DNA from: Drosophila persimilis
Taxonomy: Eukaryota > Arthropoda > Insecta > Diptera > Drosophilidae
Length of the DNA: 64,000 nucleotides
Direction of reading: 5' to 3'
Assembly: GCF_003286085.1 (NCBI RefSeq)
Contig: NW_020825288.1
Location: forward strand, 3,596,001 to 3,660,000
The position numbers were made by a program, and so were the translations under genes. The first letter of the stretch is position 1. Every line of letters starts with the position of its first letter. Shown here one piece after another: positions 25,473 to 38,365 of the stretch. A model generated the notes under the pieces. The model worked only from the letters and a program-made list of their open reading frames with translations, was not told where the DNA came from and ran no database searches.

Positions 25473-28400
25473 GAGAAGACTTCTGATTTGTATTTGTATT
25501 GAAAACTGATTTCAAAGAGCGTAATTCCCTCGGCTTATATCAGATATTCTCAGCCAAGGAGCATTTCATAATCATACATTTTCATCATTAAAGATATATA
25601 TCTGCAAAATCTTGCTAATATTTATGTACATATGTACATATGTAAGTATGTTCGATTTGGCAACGGTTGCCATCACCCTAATGCCTTCGCATAAATATCG
25701 TCATAGAGAATTAGAAATACGCGCCGGGGTTATTAGTTTAGTTCAGACTGGCGGCGCGAATTTGGCTGGCGAGGGCAAAGCATTTGTTGCTGATGACTGG
25801 GCGAATGCTAGAGTTGACTTTGACCCCCTTGATGGAGTGAGCAGCCCCGCAAGTCGTGGTCTAGTCTTGAGTCTGCCTGCCTCCCACCTCTGCCTTGTGT
25901 TCTACTCGTAGGTACATATATGTGTGCTAGTTTCTATTTTCGAGTCTGTAGATCATTAAATCTCTTCAGGTTTTGCACAAATAATCGAACAAAACACTTG
26001 AGAGCACCGCGCACGTGTCTTTTAAGTAAATGCGATTGTAGGCTTTACGCAAATTCAAGTTCAACGGTAACAAAAATAGTACCAGAATCAAATATGGCAA
26101 AAATCTGTTCCGATGGAAGCCCCGAACAGAAGAGAAATATTTTAAATATGCCTCAAGCAGGCGCATAAAGGCTTCGCTAAGTCAATCAAGCAGGGTTCAA
26201 ATCGCAACTTATTAACAAATGAAAACCTTTAGTCCACAAATTGTTTCAAAATGTCTCCCCTTAAACCGTAAAAAATGATTCAATAGCCGATGCGTTTTAT
26301 GTTTAACGCAGTCTTTTTGTGGTCGAATGCACATAAAACACCCTAAATAGGGTTTAATTACCCGTTCTGAATAAATGCAAATCGATTGCCTATAAATCGT
26401 GGCCAGATGAGGAAATATGCCCATGCCTCAGTTTGTGTTTCAGCTCTGTTTTACAGGTGACAACGAACTGGTTTGTGCCGAAACTTCGCCTCAGTCCAAT
26501 ACGGTTGGTGGGTGATTTTTATAACCCTAAAACTATTGTACCGTCTGCTGGGCTTTCACTTTCAGTTGCACGATACACTTGTACTCTTACGACTATCCAA
26601 CCCAATGCACGCCACATAGCTGTAGCACTCGAATTACTTCTCATTAAACATAATTTGACAATTTGCTCAGATGCGGTGCGTAGCGTCGTCAGGTCAGTGT
26701 GAGACCTGCTCCACTGCTCTCTGGGCCAGGCCAATCAATCCGGAAGAGCCGGAAGAGAAGACATGTGTGCTGGATTCACAATCGCGATTGGCCTGTCATC
26801 GTCATTAGGAGATGTGAGATGTGTGCTTTGTGCAGTTCAATGTCGGTAAAACTCGAATGCGTCTGCAGAGTTCAGGCAGCCACCCAGTTTGGGCTTTCAG
26901 CTTCTTATTAATGGTCTTGTGCAGTAGTTGCCTTTATGCGTTAAATTCAATATACCGACTCTGAATCTGAATCTGAGTCTGAGTCCGAGTCGGAACCAAG
27001 AGACTCAGACTGATGCTAAGACTAACAAGCAGTAACTTGTATTTGAAGGCTTTTGGCGTTTAAGTGTTATGGTCAAGGCCGTTGCCAGCATCCGCTGTGT
27101 GTCCAGTTCGTTGGTTCATTGATTTCCAATCAGCCTCAGTTCACCTCGGACTCGTACTTCTCATATACTCATATACTCTCCGTACAATACTTACCAGCTT
27201 GCCAACAATTGGTGGCTGCGTTTTTCCCCAATGTTCTCCAACTGTTACGCACTAATTGAGTTTTAATGTACACAGGCGAGTGGTACAAAAAGTCCAACCG
27301 AAATTACCAAATCAAGAGTAGAGTGCAGAAAAAAGAGCGCACAGAATGTTTTTGCCCAATACTCCAATGGGGCAGCAGACAGCATTTATTCTTTCAGAGT
27401 CTATCATCCAATCATTATCATGCAAATTTGGATATCTTGTCAAGTTCAAAAACATTAAAAGCGTATAATGGTACCCAACACAACAAAAAGATATTCCTAT
27501 TCCCCCCAATCATATCCAAAAGGTGGCTGTCTGTATGCTTTTTTATTTGCATTTCGTGGTGCTGTAGTTTTCCATGTAAAGATGCTTTGAAAATATAATA
27601 AAACAAATCAGCTCTAATCGAATAAGTCGTTAAATGAGCCGCATCTGTATCTATAATAAAACACGATGCTGGGGGGCATTGTGGCGAGTTTGTGTCCGAA
27701 GTCTTTTGTTTCCGCCATAGGCCAGCGCCGACATTGACTTTGAACGCGATTGAATTCGACACAAAGTGAAAATTCGTATTGAACATGTACGGAAATCGAT
27801 GGCGAAACAATAAACTGATTGATAAACTGATTGGGCCCGAAAATGCGTATGGAAATAGGTGTTTCGATTCTTGGCGATGACTGGCTTTGATAACGTTTTG
27901 GCACGCCTTGAAATGGGTTCAGTCCGGGTATCGTTAACGTAACAAACGCTGCGTAGAATCTTCCTCGAATTGCCAAAAATATTTAGCAATTGAAATGAGC
28001 CGCCAGCACAACACCCCCCAAATAAGATTCGGGCACGCGTCGGGCATGCCAACGCGGCGGGCCTGTGGCCTTCGGAATTGCGGAAGCTTAAATGAAGCTC
28101 CGTCGAATCCGTCGTATCCGAAACCCAAAATCTGTGAATGAATTGATACAAATTTATGATTTTATGAGCTGCAGTACCAGAGTGGCGTGGGCGTGGAGCT
28201 TCACAGCTAAATGAACCTTAAATCTGTGAGGTTTTCACTCCTTTGTCTTCTTTCTTCCGATTGAGCAATTAGCAGTGGGCCCAAATGGGGGGACCTGGTG
28301 GCAAATGTCAGGCAGTCATTGGGGCTGGGACGGGTGCGTTGCTTTTGGAGTCTGCCAAGCAATTTCGAGCTACTGTTCATTCACCATGGCTTACTACCAT

Positions 28401-29374
28401 GTGGGTACTCGCACTAAAGCAGACAATGCAGTTTCCACTAGTGACTGCTACTACTGCGAGTGTGCGGAATGACGCGGCTAAAATGTGCATCAAGTGGCCA
28501 TTGGAAACCTGGCTGCCACTGCTCTTTTCTCGTCAGCCCCACAGACGCTGGCTTCGGGCAGTTTGGGGCCATTTAATTGCACAATCATAAGGCACAATCC
28601 CGCACGGGCTCCGGCTCCCAGACTCAGGCCGGCCCACAGATGATAAATCTACTGGATACATTTTAACGATTTGGTTTGGCCAACTGCAAAACATTCTCCA
28701 GGCGGCAATCCACTTTGGATATAAAAATAGTTTTATTATAGGAAGAGGCGCTTGTTTTATTATTATAATTATTGATTTGGAATGCATTGTGTTTATCGAT
28801 TTTAGCGACAATTAACCTGACGGTTGATGTTCTTATCGCAGATCCTAGAACAGGCCCTCAAAAACATGCAATGGCTGAGAATCAGTGCCCAGACACCGCT
28901 CCCGCTCCGCTTCGAAGCAACTAAAATCTGATGGAACATGGCGCGCGCAAGCTTGGGTCGGATCGGAGCTAGCAATCGGCTGAGATCGGGCCCCATCCGA
29001 GTCCACATTCGAATCGAAGTCTGAATCCGAATCGTTGTCGCCGTCGTCTCTGTCGTCGCTGTTGGTGTTGGTGTTGGTGTTGTTGGCTGTTTGTTGTTGG
29101 TGTTGGCTTTTGGTCGGTTTCGTGTCCGTGTATCTGTGTCTGCGGCGCATAGAAGACGGCTTGTAGGGCCCGGATATCGCTTAGTCTGAAAACGGCGCCT
29201 CAACAGCAAAGCAGCCAAGTGTTCGCTGGGAAATCGTAAAGCTGGCCGAGATCTGCCGCCTCGTGTTGTGCTCTGTTCTGTGCTCTATTCTCTGTGTTCT
29301 GTGTCCAGCAGCGTCGCGCTGATCGCCTGGAATCGAGTGTGAAATATTGTCTCGAAGGATAACAGAAAGAATTC

Positions 29375-29449
29375 CTCAGTTTAGTGTTTGTTCTTGCGCG
29401 TTGTGGCGGAAAGTGAAGTTCATTCCATTCAATATTTCGTAACCGAAAG
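29375..29449 (+). other. Possible 5' UTR exon with a GC splice donor
   Basis: An initiator-like TCAGTT near 29375 is followed by an ATG-poor stretch ending at AAAG with GCAAGT at 29450-29455. That is a full match to the rare GC-AG donor consensus. The nearest plus-strand gene is the elongase at 35192, which has an acceptor (TTATAG) just before its ATG. Joining them would make a roughly 5.7-kb 5' UTR intron. This is inference from motifs. Confidence 0.2.
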
Positions 29450-29863
29450 GCAAGTGCTTAAGAACCGAATAATACTCATCCCGAACAATGGCGAATTGTG
29501 TCTAGATTTTATGCTAAATTATGCACACACGTTTAGGGTATAAACAAATTCCTGGCCTGGCCACATGTTTTGTGGCCAGCAACCTGTTAACAATTTGAGA
29601 CATTTTTGGGGTCATTGCGAAACGAAAAGCGAACCAAAACACCCGGGAACGGACGAATTCAAAAGAAAAATACAGACTAAATATTGTATAAATAAATAAC
29701 ATGACGATGGCCAACAGGCAATAGCCAGCCAGCCCTCAAAAAAAAAAAATAAAAAAATGAGAGATGGAGGAAAAAACGGGCTTACAAAACGAGCTGTAAT
29801 ACTCCGCTGCGCCATGAAGATGCTGCCCCAGCCACAGCAACAGCCAGTGGCATCCCAGCCAGA

Positions 29864-29865
<2 letters not shown>

Positions 29866-29897
<32 letters not shown>
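29866..29897 (+). repeat. CCAG microsatellite
   Basis: About eight tandem CCAG units are visible. Confidence 0.95.
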
Positions 29898-32800
29898 AGT
29901 CAATCACATCACTAATGTGGGGCTCATATGTAAATCGCACAACGATTGATCAATTCTGTACGTTATAGTAGATGAAGCAGATGAAGATAAAATGCAGCAG
30001 CAGCAGGCCAATATCGCGTCAGGTTGTGTCTGCGACTGCCACTGCGGATGCTGTTGCATTACCGCATACCACATACCACACGCAGTATACGCGTTCAAGA
30101 AAACTGCCCAATTTCACGGGGCATTATGTGTTATGTCACCGTAGATCTCCCTTAGCCCTGAATTTTGCGTTACACTTTTCGTGGCAATTGCGGCCCAAAC
30201 AGAAATCAGAAGATGTGCTAAACGAAGAGATACACAAACAAAACTCGTACAATGCCTGAAAAACCCCCAAAAAACTTGACGTTTATACTTTGAGAGAAGT
30301 TGTGATGTGATAAGAATAGAGCGGAAGTCTGGTATATAACATTGGCACACTGATACACATATCACACTTCCTATACGCGAGACAGTTATCAAGTTACCAA
30401 TTCTTTAGAGAAATATTTTGGTTATAATTTGGTTGGATTTGCCCTTCGTCAGAGGCAGCGCTGACGTTCACGCATGCGCACAATTTGTTGATTTACGATT
30501 TTATTGTTGTTTTCTTGGCACAAACAAAACAGCCAGCCCAGCGGTGACTCTGAGTGACACTCCGGAGAGACCGGAGAGATAGTTAGTCAAGCAAAATTAT
30601 CTTCATATCACACCCAGCTCTGGTACAGGTGGGAGATCTGGGTACACAAATGGTTACTGCTGCACATCCGTCCGGTAAAAGAAAAACGCGGGCGATGTTT
30701 ATTGCCTCTTGGGTGACATTTTTTTTGTTTTTTGACATGGCAAATTACATTTTAATATTATGAATCCAATTGGGGTCACATGCGTCGTCGGTCACACCAA
30801 CAATTAAAGCAGAAACCCATCTAATTCCCACCTGCTTGCTGGGTTTCTCAATGCTTCCTCCGGCCGAGTGGGTTTTAGAGTGACTTATTTGCCCAACCAG
30901 ACGGCAGCCAGCAGTAAGCAGCCAGCAGCCAGCATCACCCTCAAAGTTTGGCCATAGAAAAAGAGATTTGATAATAATGGCAAGGTAAACAAATCGAGAG
31001 GCAGAACAAGGCGATGGCTATGTGGACGATGATGATGTTTCGGTAAGGTGATGTGATGACAATTGCAAATATTGGAGGTCAGATGTCGTACATGGGTATA
31101 TTTGAATACGAGTACGAATATTCTATATACCCGTAGGCACATATATTGAATATGCATGACTGGTTCAATCTGAGCACCCTTGGGAGGGAACAAATGATTT
31201 TTTGTAAAATGCAAGTGCAAAACAAAACAAGCAGCCACAAATAAACAAACAAACAAATATTAACATTATTAATAGTTCTGGTGATTCTAGAGAAAATGTA
31301 AGCGTTGATTGTCACAAGATATTTGTTAATTAAAGGCAGTAAAGGCAGTAGTTTACCCCACGTATCGAATTTCCCCGCCCCTCTAATGGATCACAGCTGA
31401 AAGTGATTGTAGCGATTGGCTATCGAAGTGCAAGTGATAGGAATTACTTTCAATCGAGTGCTTTGATCGACTAGTTGTTGCCTTAGTCGTAATTTATTCA
31501 GACTGCAATATGCGTCAGCCAACGAACTTTGAACCTGTTTTTCGTGTAAGAACCCAGACATATTTGCAACTAATTGCATATTTATAAAGTTTGACAAATT
31601 GCTAATATTTAAATAATCCAATAACTGAATGAAGCACTCAGAAAACAAACATTGGCGCTGTGTTCCTATGGCAATGGCTGTGACTGTTTCACGCCTAGCA
31701 CAACCTGCCAATCGGATTGATCTGCTGTTGTACGAGAATACGGAATCCAGACCTAGACAACCTACATAGTACATACTCGCTCATAGAGTGACCGACTGAT
31801 TAGGCATATTTCAAATCACAATAATTGACTCAATTACATTTTTATGAAATATATCGCAGTGGAAACTTTACAGATTCCGTTTAATTGGCTGAAGGAATGT
31901 CCAGAGCGAGTCACATTCCTGGTGGTATTTCTGCTGCCAGCCGCCACGCGGAAGTTAGTCGCGATTAGTCCGTCAACTTGGTGTTGTCTGTGTGGCTAAA
32001 TTAGCTAATTTATGAGCCTGCAGCGGCTAACACTCACTCACACCACTAACACTAGTTCAAGGTCAGATCAGAGCAGAGCAGAGCAGAGCTGAAACTAAGG
32101 CTAATGCAAAATAGTCGAGGCAACAGCCAACGAATCTGCATAAAATAAAAGTAGAAATCTCTTTGGCGGTCAGTTAATAGGCAGAGATAATACGCCTCTC
32201 AGTCTCCGCGCCGAATGTTTGATCGTATCGCAGAGCCACGCCCAGAAGTGAGATGGTGCTGCTGCCTCCTCTAGCTGCTCGAAAATGCAAGAGATCAGCT
32301 CTTTGGCTGCTTCGTTTTGTTTCCTCAAAACGTACGACCTTGATAGAGATTTTACAATAATGCGTTGCCGTTGATATTGCCGTTGCGTTAACTTTATTCC
32401 ATCGATTGATCAGAGACTGCTTGCCGCTACGGCTTCAGGTTCAGGTTTAGTCTTTTGTTTCTCCTCAACATTCCTAGCCATTTCTGATGACGTTCAGGGC
32501 TTCCCATGAGACCTCTCGACCATCCAGAACTAAGTGTTCTAGAGGCTGTAAATATAAACAGATTGGGGTTGGGATGGGGATCGGAAACATATTCAGCCTC
32601 AAATTGCGCATACGCCACATGTGCTCTACGAACCAAAAATGGTAGGCCAACTTGACGACAGAAAAAAGAACGTGCAAATCTCTTTATACAGCCGCGAGTG
32701 CGACGCGTGTCTAGAATTTATCGGCCGACATATAGCCGGGCTGATTATCGCATAATAAACTGGAATGTGACGTCAGGGCTGTGGAGCTCATTTGGGAGTC

Positions 32801-35191
32801 GAATTCTATTTATTTGTCTTTCCATTATTCCATTATTTCATTTCATATTTACCCTGCCGTTGCCACGCACTCTCGCCTCCCTGACAATCGCTAATTGGAA
32901 GGCAAATGGCATCCAACAGAGTCCGACATTGGCGGAGACGCCTCCATTTGCGAAATACTCGCATATTGTGTCAAAGAATATTCAAAACGAGAGCATAGAT
33001 GAGTAAATACTAGACAAAGGTCATCAGAAACCCAATGGGTGGGAATTCTGAAAGTCAGGATCAAATTCTAAAAACTAATCTGCCAAATAATGGTGACCCA
33101 ACAGTTCTGACTTTGGATTTTCGGGTTTTTCGGCCACAAAGTCCCAACTAATTTGCATGTGGACATCGAACGTCGATCGAACGGTTTGAAAATCAATAGA
33201 CAAATAAATATGCAAAATTTTACAGCAATTTCAATTCGCATGTTTTGTTGGGGAAGCGATGGTGATGGCCTCTTGTGATAAAACTTGAATTCTACAACTA
33301 TTATCTTGATATTTATGACTGCTAACTGGTCATAAAAGAACTTCGCAGATGAAAGTCCCCAAAACCCAAAACCCAAAGTCAAAGTCAAGTTCATGCCTCT
33401 TCGCAGCCAATAAATCACGAATTTTGCGGAAACCGGTGGAAGTTTTTAGCGATGATCATACATATATTCTAATATTGTGCTTAGATAATACTTTATTTGA
33501 GCATCCAGTGGGTTTCTGCAGTTGAAATTTCATTAGCAGGTTAGTGGAGCAGTCTCCTCATAGATATTTCCACTTAGTATTTAAATTATTTATTAAATAA
33601 TAATATCTGTGAGGCAAATAAAACCAGTTTATAATCCGGCTGATGCGATTTGCATTTAAATGTAGAATTATATACGTATCCGGTCTATGTTACATATTTA
33701 AAGTCGACTTTTTAGTCTCCCGACTAGTATAGATACAGTCACTAGATGGAGGCTCTCCCTAATGGTTAAGAAAAGTATTTGCCTAAATCTGAGAAATGTT
33801 GCTCGGCCTCGCCGCAACAACAATTGACAAGAGGCCCTCAAAATAATGCAAACAACTTGGTCGAAATTCTCGTTACCGCAAAATCCAACTGAATGAATGC
33901 ATTTTGGTGAAGAGCGATGACTGAACAGAAAACGGTAATTCGAGGCGATTGCGCTCACTTGGAGTGCGATTCGGAGTTGGTGATGGCAGGTGGTGCATAA
34001 TTAATAATTAACAAATAGAGAATCAAATCGAAGCAGAGCATTCCATTTAGTAGGATTTCCCATAGAAGCGAGGCTAGAGGCCAAAAGGCCTACAGGGGTA
34101 GAACCAAACTGGGCCAGCTGTCTGGCCAAGATCGGAGATTGAGCAAGCGGATCCAACGCAATGCCAGCCATGGGAAGCCATGCAGCTCCTGGGGTTCAAG
34201 CAATTATGGCCAAATAATGATTGATATCAGCGGCAGGTCTAGGAAGTGGCAAGAGAACTTGGTCTGGCTTTGGGCGGGTCTGATCAAGCAGAGACCCACT
34301 AACCATAACCATTAACACACAGAGATTGCAGCAGCCGTTGGTTGCATCCCGCAGGTTGGAGAACTGGTTTCCCTTCCTTGAAGACAATGCTATAAAATTA
34401 ATGATTCATACGTGCCTGACTGGCCCGTCCTTGGGCACTGTCCTGCCGCTGTAGCCGGGCATGGGTGTGGGTATGGGTCTGAGACTAAGGCTGAGGCTGG
34501 GTATTTCCCCAGCCTGAACAAAAACTAGCCGAGGAGGGAGAACGACAATTTGGCCAAGTTAACGAAACTAAAGCGTAGCAGCCGTAAAACCAGTTCTCTG
34601 CACGTAAACCACATTGCGTCCCTTGGCCGGGGGCCTGCCGTTAAATGCCCTGTAACAATAAATGTACATCATAATCTTGGGAGGCACAAAAGAAGCCAAA
34701 TTAATTGCTGATGCGGCAGTTCCAGCTCGAAAGAAATTCGAATCAGTAATAATCAAATATGAACATAAACGCAGGGTTTGTCGGATTTCCTTTTTTCCGC
34801 TGGTTCAACAGAAGTGCAATATTCGTCGGGTTATTGGCTTCCAGAACTTTTGCGGCGCGTTGCCTGATGATTACATAATTATATCAATTTGAAATTTCGC
34901 ACTGCCATCATCGTAATCAAGCAAATACATATGTCAGACATATGTATGTATATGTATTTAAGTATATTCCGATCTGCTGGAGCGTGGGCGAGGCCTTGCC
35001 TTGGGTAGCATTAGTTTTGTGTGTGCACCGCTAATTAACAGGAACTACGGCTAGTAGCATCTTCTATTGGCTCTCCCCAAGGTCGCCCCAGGTGCTAATT
35101 ATACTGCATGACCCACTTGACTTACTATCCCCCCAGGCACTGGCTGGATGATTATAATTTCATGATTTATTCTTCACTTATAGTTGGCAAG

Positions 35192-36215
35192 ATGTCGGTC
35201 AGACTGAACGAGACGAACACTATTGTTGACCGGATGGTCAACTTCTTTGTGGAGCACGAGGATCTGCGCACAAAGGTGAGTCCTTCAGAGCGGACTAGTG
35301 CCTATTTATAGCCGAATTTTCGACACTTTTCACAGAGCTGGTTCCTTTCGAATGCCCCCGGACCACTGTTCACGATCCTGGCTGCCTATTTGTACTTCTG
35401 TCTGTATGCCGGTCCCCGGTATATGCGGGATCGCAAGCCCTTCGAGCTGAAGAACACGCTGCTGGTCTACAACGCCGTGCAGGTTCTCTTGAGTTTGGTG
35501 CTGTTCTACGAGGGCTATAAGGGCGGCTGGGGAGGACACTACAGCTACAAATGCCAGCCCGTTCCCTATGCCACGGATCCCATCTCCATGAGGGTAAACT
35601 ATTTATAGAAGAGAGAGTTGTACCTAGAATCTACAATCGATTTTCGAATTTCAGATGGCCGGTGCTGTGTGGCTATACTACATTGCCAAGATCACCGAGC
35701 TGCTGGACACCGTGTTCTTTGTTCTGAGGAAGAAACAGCGCCAGATCTCATTCCTGCATCTCTACCATCACTCGCTGATGCCCGTGTGCGCCTTCATTGG
35801 AGTGAAGTACTTTGCCGGCGGCCATGGCACTCTCCTGGGCTTCATCAACTCCTTCATCCACATCATCATGTACGCCTACTACCTGCTGTCGGCGATGGGA
35901 CCCAAGGTGCAGAAGTATCTGTGGTGGAAGAAGTACATCACCATCCTGCAGATTGTGAGTGCCTATTAGAGTGATGGAGCCACGTTCCGGCTGAATCTAT
36001 AAATCTACTCGTATCTTTCGCAGGTTCAATTCTTGATCATCTTTGTGCACACGCTGCAGATCCAGTTCCAGCCCAACTGCAACTTCCCCAAGTCGATCGC
36101 CGCCCTGCTGACCTTCAACGCTGGGCTCTTCACCTACATGTTCAGCTCGTTCTATGTGCACAACTACAAGAAGGAGGCGGCTGCCCAGGCCAAGCTGACG
36201 GCGAAAAAGGAGTAG
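35192..36215 (+). CDS. CG5326: Very-long-chain fatty acid elongase (ELOVL family), CG5326-like
   Basis: This is an ER membrane enzyme extending acyl-CoA chains. Four coding exons, 35192-35275, 35336-35593, 35655-35954 and 36024-36215, join in phase to 277 residues, the size I recall for fly CG5326. The catalytic HLYHH is at residues 149-153, preceded by KITELLDT and FFVLRKK and followed by HIIMYAYY and KYLWWKKYIT. The C-terminus is Lys/Ala-rich and ends AKKE. The start MSVRLNETN is just downstream of a TTATAG acceptor, so the first coding exon probably also carries 5' UTR. Exon borders after the catalytic region differ in number from the sit-like gene but match in position near LQ(I/M), suggesting old tandem duplication. 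Family assignment is secure; the symbol depends on memory. Confidence 0.9.
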
Positions 36216-36796
36216 GACTAGGATTAGGAGCTTCTCTAATCTGTATATTTACATTTATCATTTATGGTCCTTATCCCTATCCCTCTGCCTATCCTCTTCC
36301 TCTCACCTCTCACCTCCCGCTTGCCCCTTTCCACTTTCGAATCGATCTTCCCTCCTAGTTATAGATTCATAGGTCAAGATGAATATTATTCACACTGTAG
36401 TCTGTTGTAAGCTTGTTTCGTAGTATTTCGTTAGTTTGAGGAAAACGGCTCATTTTATATTTGATCGAAACAGTCGCCATTGCACAATGCAATTTCTTAG
36501 CGTTCGATGTATTGGGAGTACCCGTACGAGTACTCGTATTGTATGTAGTGTTTCCGTAGAACCAAATATTATAGTTTAGTAGTTTAGCTATTACTTAATG
36601 GACTTGGCATGCATTGTTAGTCAAAGACAAAGACAAAACAGGGAACAGGCAAATGGCAAATGGCAAAACTCCTTTCTGAACTTTTGCCTGTCCTCCGACA
36701 ACACCATGGATGGTCGGTCCTGTCTCTCGCTGTCTTTGGCATGCACATTTTATAAAGAAATGTTATTTTTTGTATATTTTATTTGCAAACAATAAA
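36216..36796 (+). promoter_or_regulatory. 3' UTR of third elongase with poly(A) signal at 36791-36796
   Basis: About 580 non-coding bases end at AATAAA, which is followed by an A-rich stretch. Part of this segment is C/T-rich (36270-36350). Confidence 0.55.
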
Positions 36797-37098
36797 AAAA
36801 CAACAACGATTTATATGTTTGAAAATCCTAATCGGGAGATAAGCACTATCAATAGAGATGACTAAGACTGCCACTACTTTGTGTATCTATCTCCTCTATC
36901 AGTATACTAATATACTGTATGTATATACTGTATATACTGTACACCATGGAGAAAGGTAAGAAAGCAACTGCAGGCACACTGCATAGTCACTCGGCCAGAG
37001 AACAGCGCCCTGATCACATCGAAGTCGGTCGTTCCGGAATCAGCTCGACTAATACTCTCACTGTGTGGCTTATCTCCGTGTACTAATATTTACTGAGA
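36797..37098 (+). promoter_or_regulatory. Short promoter and leader region of the first dioxygenase
   Basis: Only about 300 bases separate the elongase poly(A) signal from the dioxygenase start at 37099. There are TATACTGTA repeats near 36911-36940 and an initiator-like TCAGTA at 36899-36904. An ATG in a strong context (ACCATGG) at 36946 is followed after ten bases by a GTAAGA donor. Confidence 0.35.
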
Positions 37099-38365
37099 AT
37101 GATAAAGAGTAAGATAGTGGAGGACAAGCTTGATACGCTTGTCTCGAGCAATGCAGTGCCGATCATCGATCTCGAAAATTGTGGTAGGCGCGCCCCACTT
37201 CCGGGAGAACCCATGAGATGCGGCTACAGCTCCATAGTATACAAACAATCTGTGACGGCTCGCGTCGGGCAACAGCTGGACAAGGCTCTTTCCGAGAAGG
37301 GGATCGCTCTACTGGTGAATCATGGCATACCCGATGAGAAGGTTGGTTCCTAGCCTAGATTTTTAACACTTCATCTTGATCACTGTTCAAATCCGCTCAG
37401 ATCAAAGCTGCCTGGGATCAATTCGATCACTTTTTGGACCTGCCAGCTGAGGTACAGGACCGCTACAAACGAAAAGATGGCACAAACTACGGCTATGTCA
37501 GTCCCGGGATGGAACGCTTCGATGGGAAGACGCCAGAGCTGCGACACACGTATAATATTTGTAAACTGGACGACAAGAACCTCCTAGCGGAGACACTGCC
37601 AAAGTTTGCTAAGACCATCACGGAGCTGGCCCTTGATTTCCATAACTTGTCCCAGTTCATACTGTGGGCAATGCATTCCGGCCTGGGGACGCCTACCAAC
37701 GACTTCGTTCGCAAGCACTCGGGGCTGCTTTCCGGGGATGATGTCAATATGACGACCCTTCGAATGATCTACTATCCGGCAATAGTGGACGATGAGCCTG
37801 GTCAGAGCGAGGGGGCCATTCGCTGCGGTGCCCACGTGGATTATGGCACGTTTACCCTTCTGACTCAGGACTCTGAGGGCGGTTTGGAAGTGCAACTACC
37901 TGGAAGCGAAAAATGGGAACGTGTGGGTCATCTGCCCGGAGCTATTCTCATAAATGGCGGGGAGATCTTATCAATCTGGACAAAGCAACGTTATCACGCT
38001 TTGGTACTGTCCTACACTTCCATTATCCAATAGCATACTCATACTAATCCTCATTCTTTTTTACAGCCACATCGTGTCATTGTACCTGAGAGCGTACAAA
38101 TACGCTCTAGAGGAAGACATTCCATTGCCTATTTCTGTCATCCGGATAACTCGACGATGATTTCGCCCGGGGATCTTCTCCCAAATCAAACGGAGTCTGC
38201 GGAGGACTCTTCGGACGAGAAGTGAGTCTTACAGTATATGTTTTGAATATCCACAAACTAATATTCGGTTTTGTAACCCCCAGAATCTACAATGCCTATG
38301 AGCTGATTCAGAAAAAGTTTTCTGACACCTACGGCCAACGATCGCAAGGAGGCAACGAATCTTAA
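37099..38365 (+). CDS. 2-oxoglutarate/Fe(II)-dependent dioxygenase (isopenicillin-N-synthase-like), copy 1
   Basis: Members use Fe(II), O2 and 2-oxoglutarate to oxidise small molecules; the substrate is unknown here. Exons 37099-37341, 37401-38003, 38067-38221 and 38284-38365 join in phase to 360 residues. The N-terminal DIOX_N-like part contains VPIIDL and LLVNHGI. Predicted metal ligands are His226 and Asp228 (HVDYGTF) and His284 (PHRV). The 2-oxoglutarate-binding pair is Arg299 and Ser301 (RHSIAYF). Residues 29-46 are encoded by a 54-bp segment (37184-37237) that may be an intron; if spliced, the protein is 342 residues. The start MIKSK aligns with MLKTK of copy 2. A poly(A) signal lies at 38411-38416. 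Flies have related genes CG5346, CG33093 and CG33099; I cannot say which this matches. Confidence 0.88.

Larger units (their letters stand above)
25473..35191. other. Long intergenic and 5' region before the third elongase
   Basis: No convincing gene is visible in 9.7 kb. A likely 5' UTR exon is proposed near 29375-29449. Repeats include GAGTCT/GAATCT near 26960-26995, GGTGTT near 29055-29105, CCAG at 29866-29897 and GAGCA near 32070-32092. Long minus-strand frames here (such as 28802-29218) are low-complexity Thr/Arg-rich sequence from the repeats. Confidence 0.5.

Noticed and set aside
28802..29218. 138-codon minus-strand frame rich in Thr, Asn and Arg
   Set aside because: It is made largely of GGTGTT-type repeats and has no recognisable domain or splice context.
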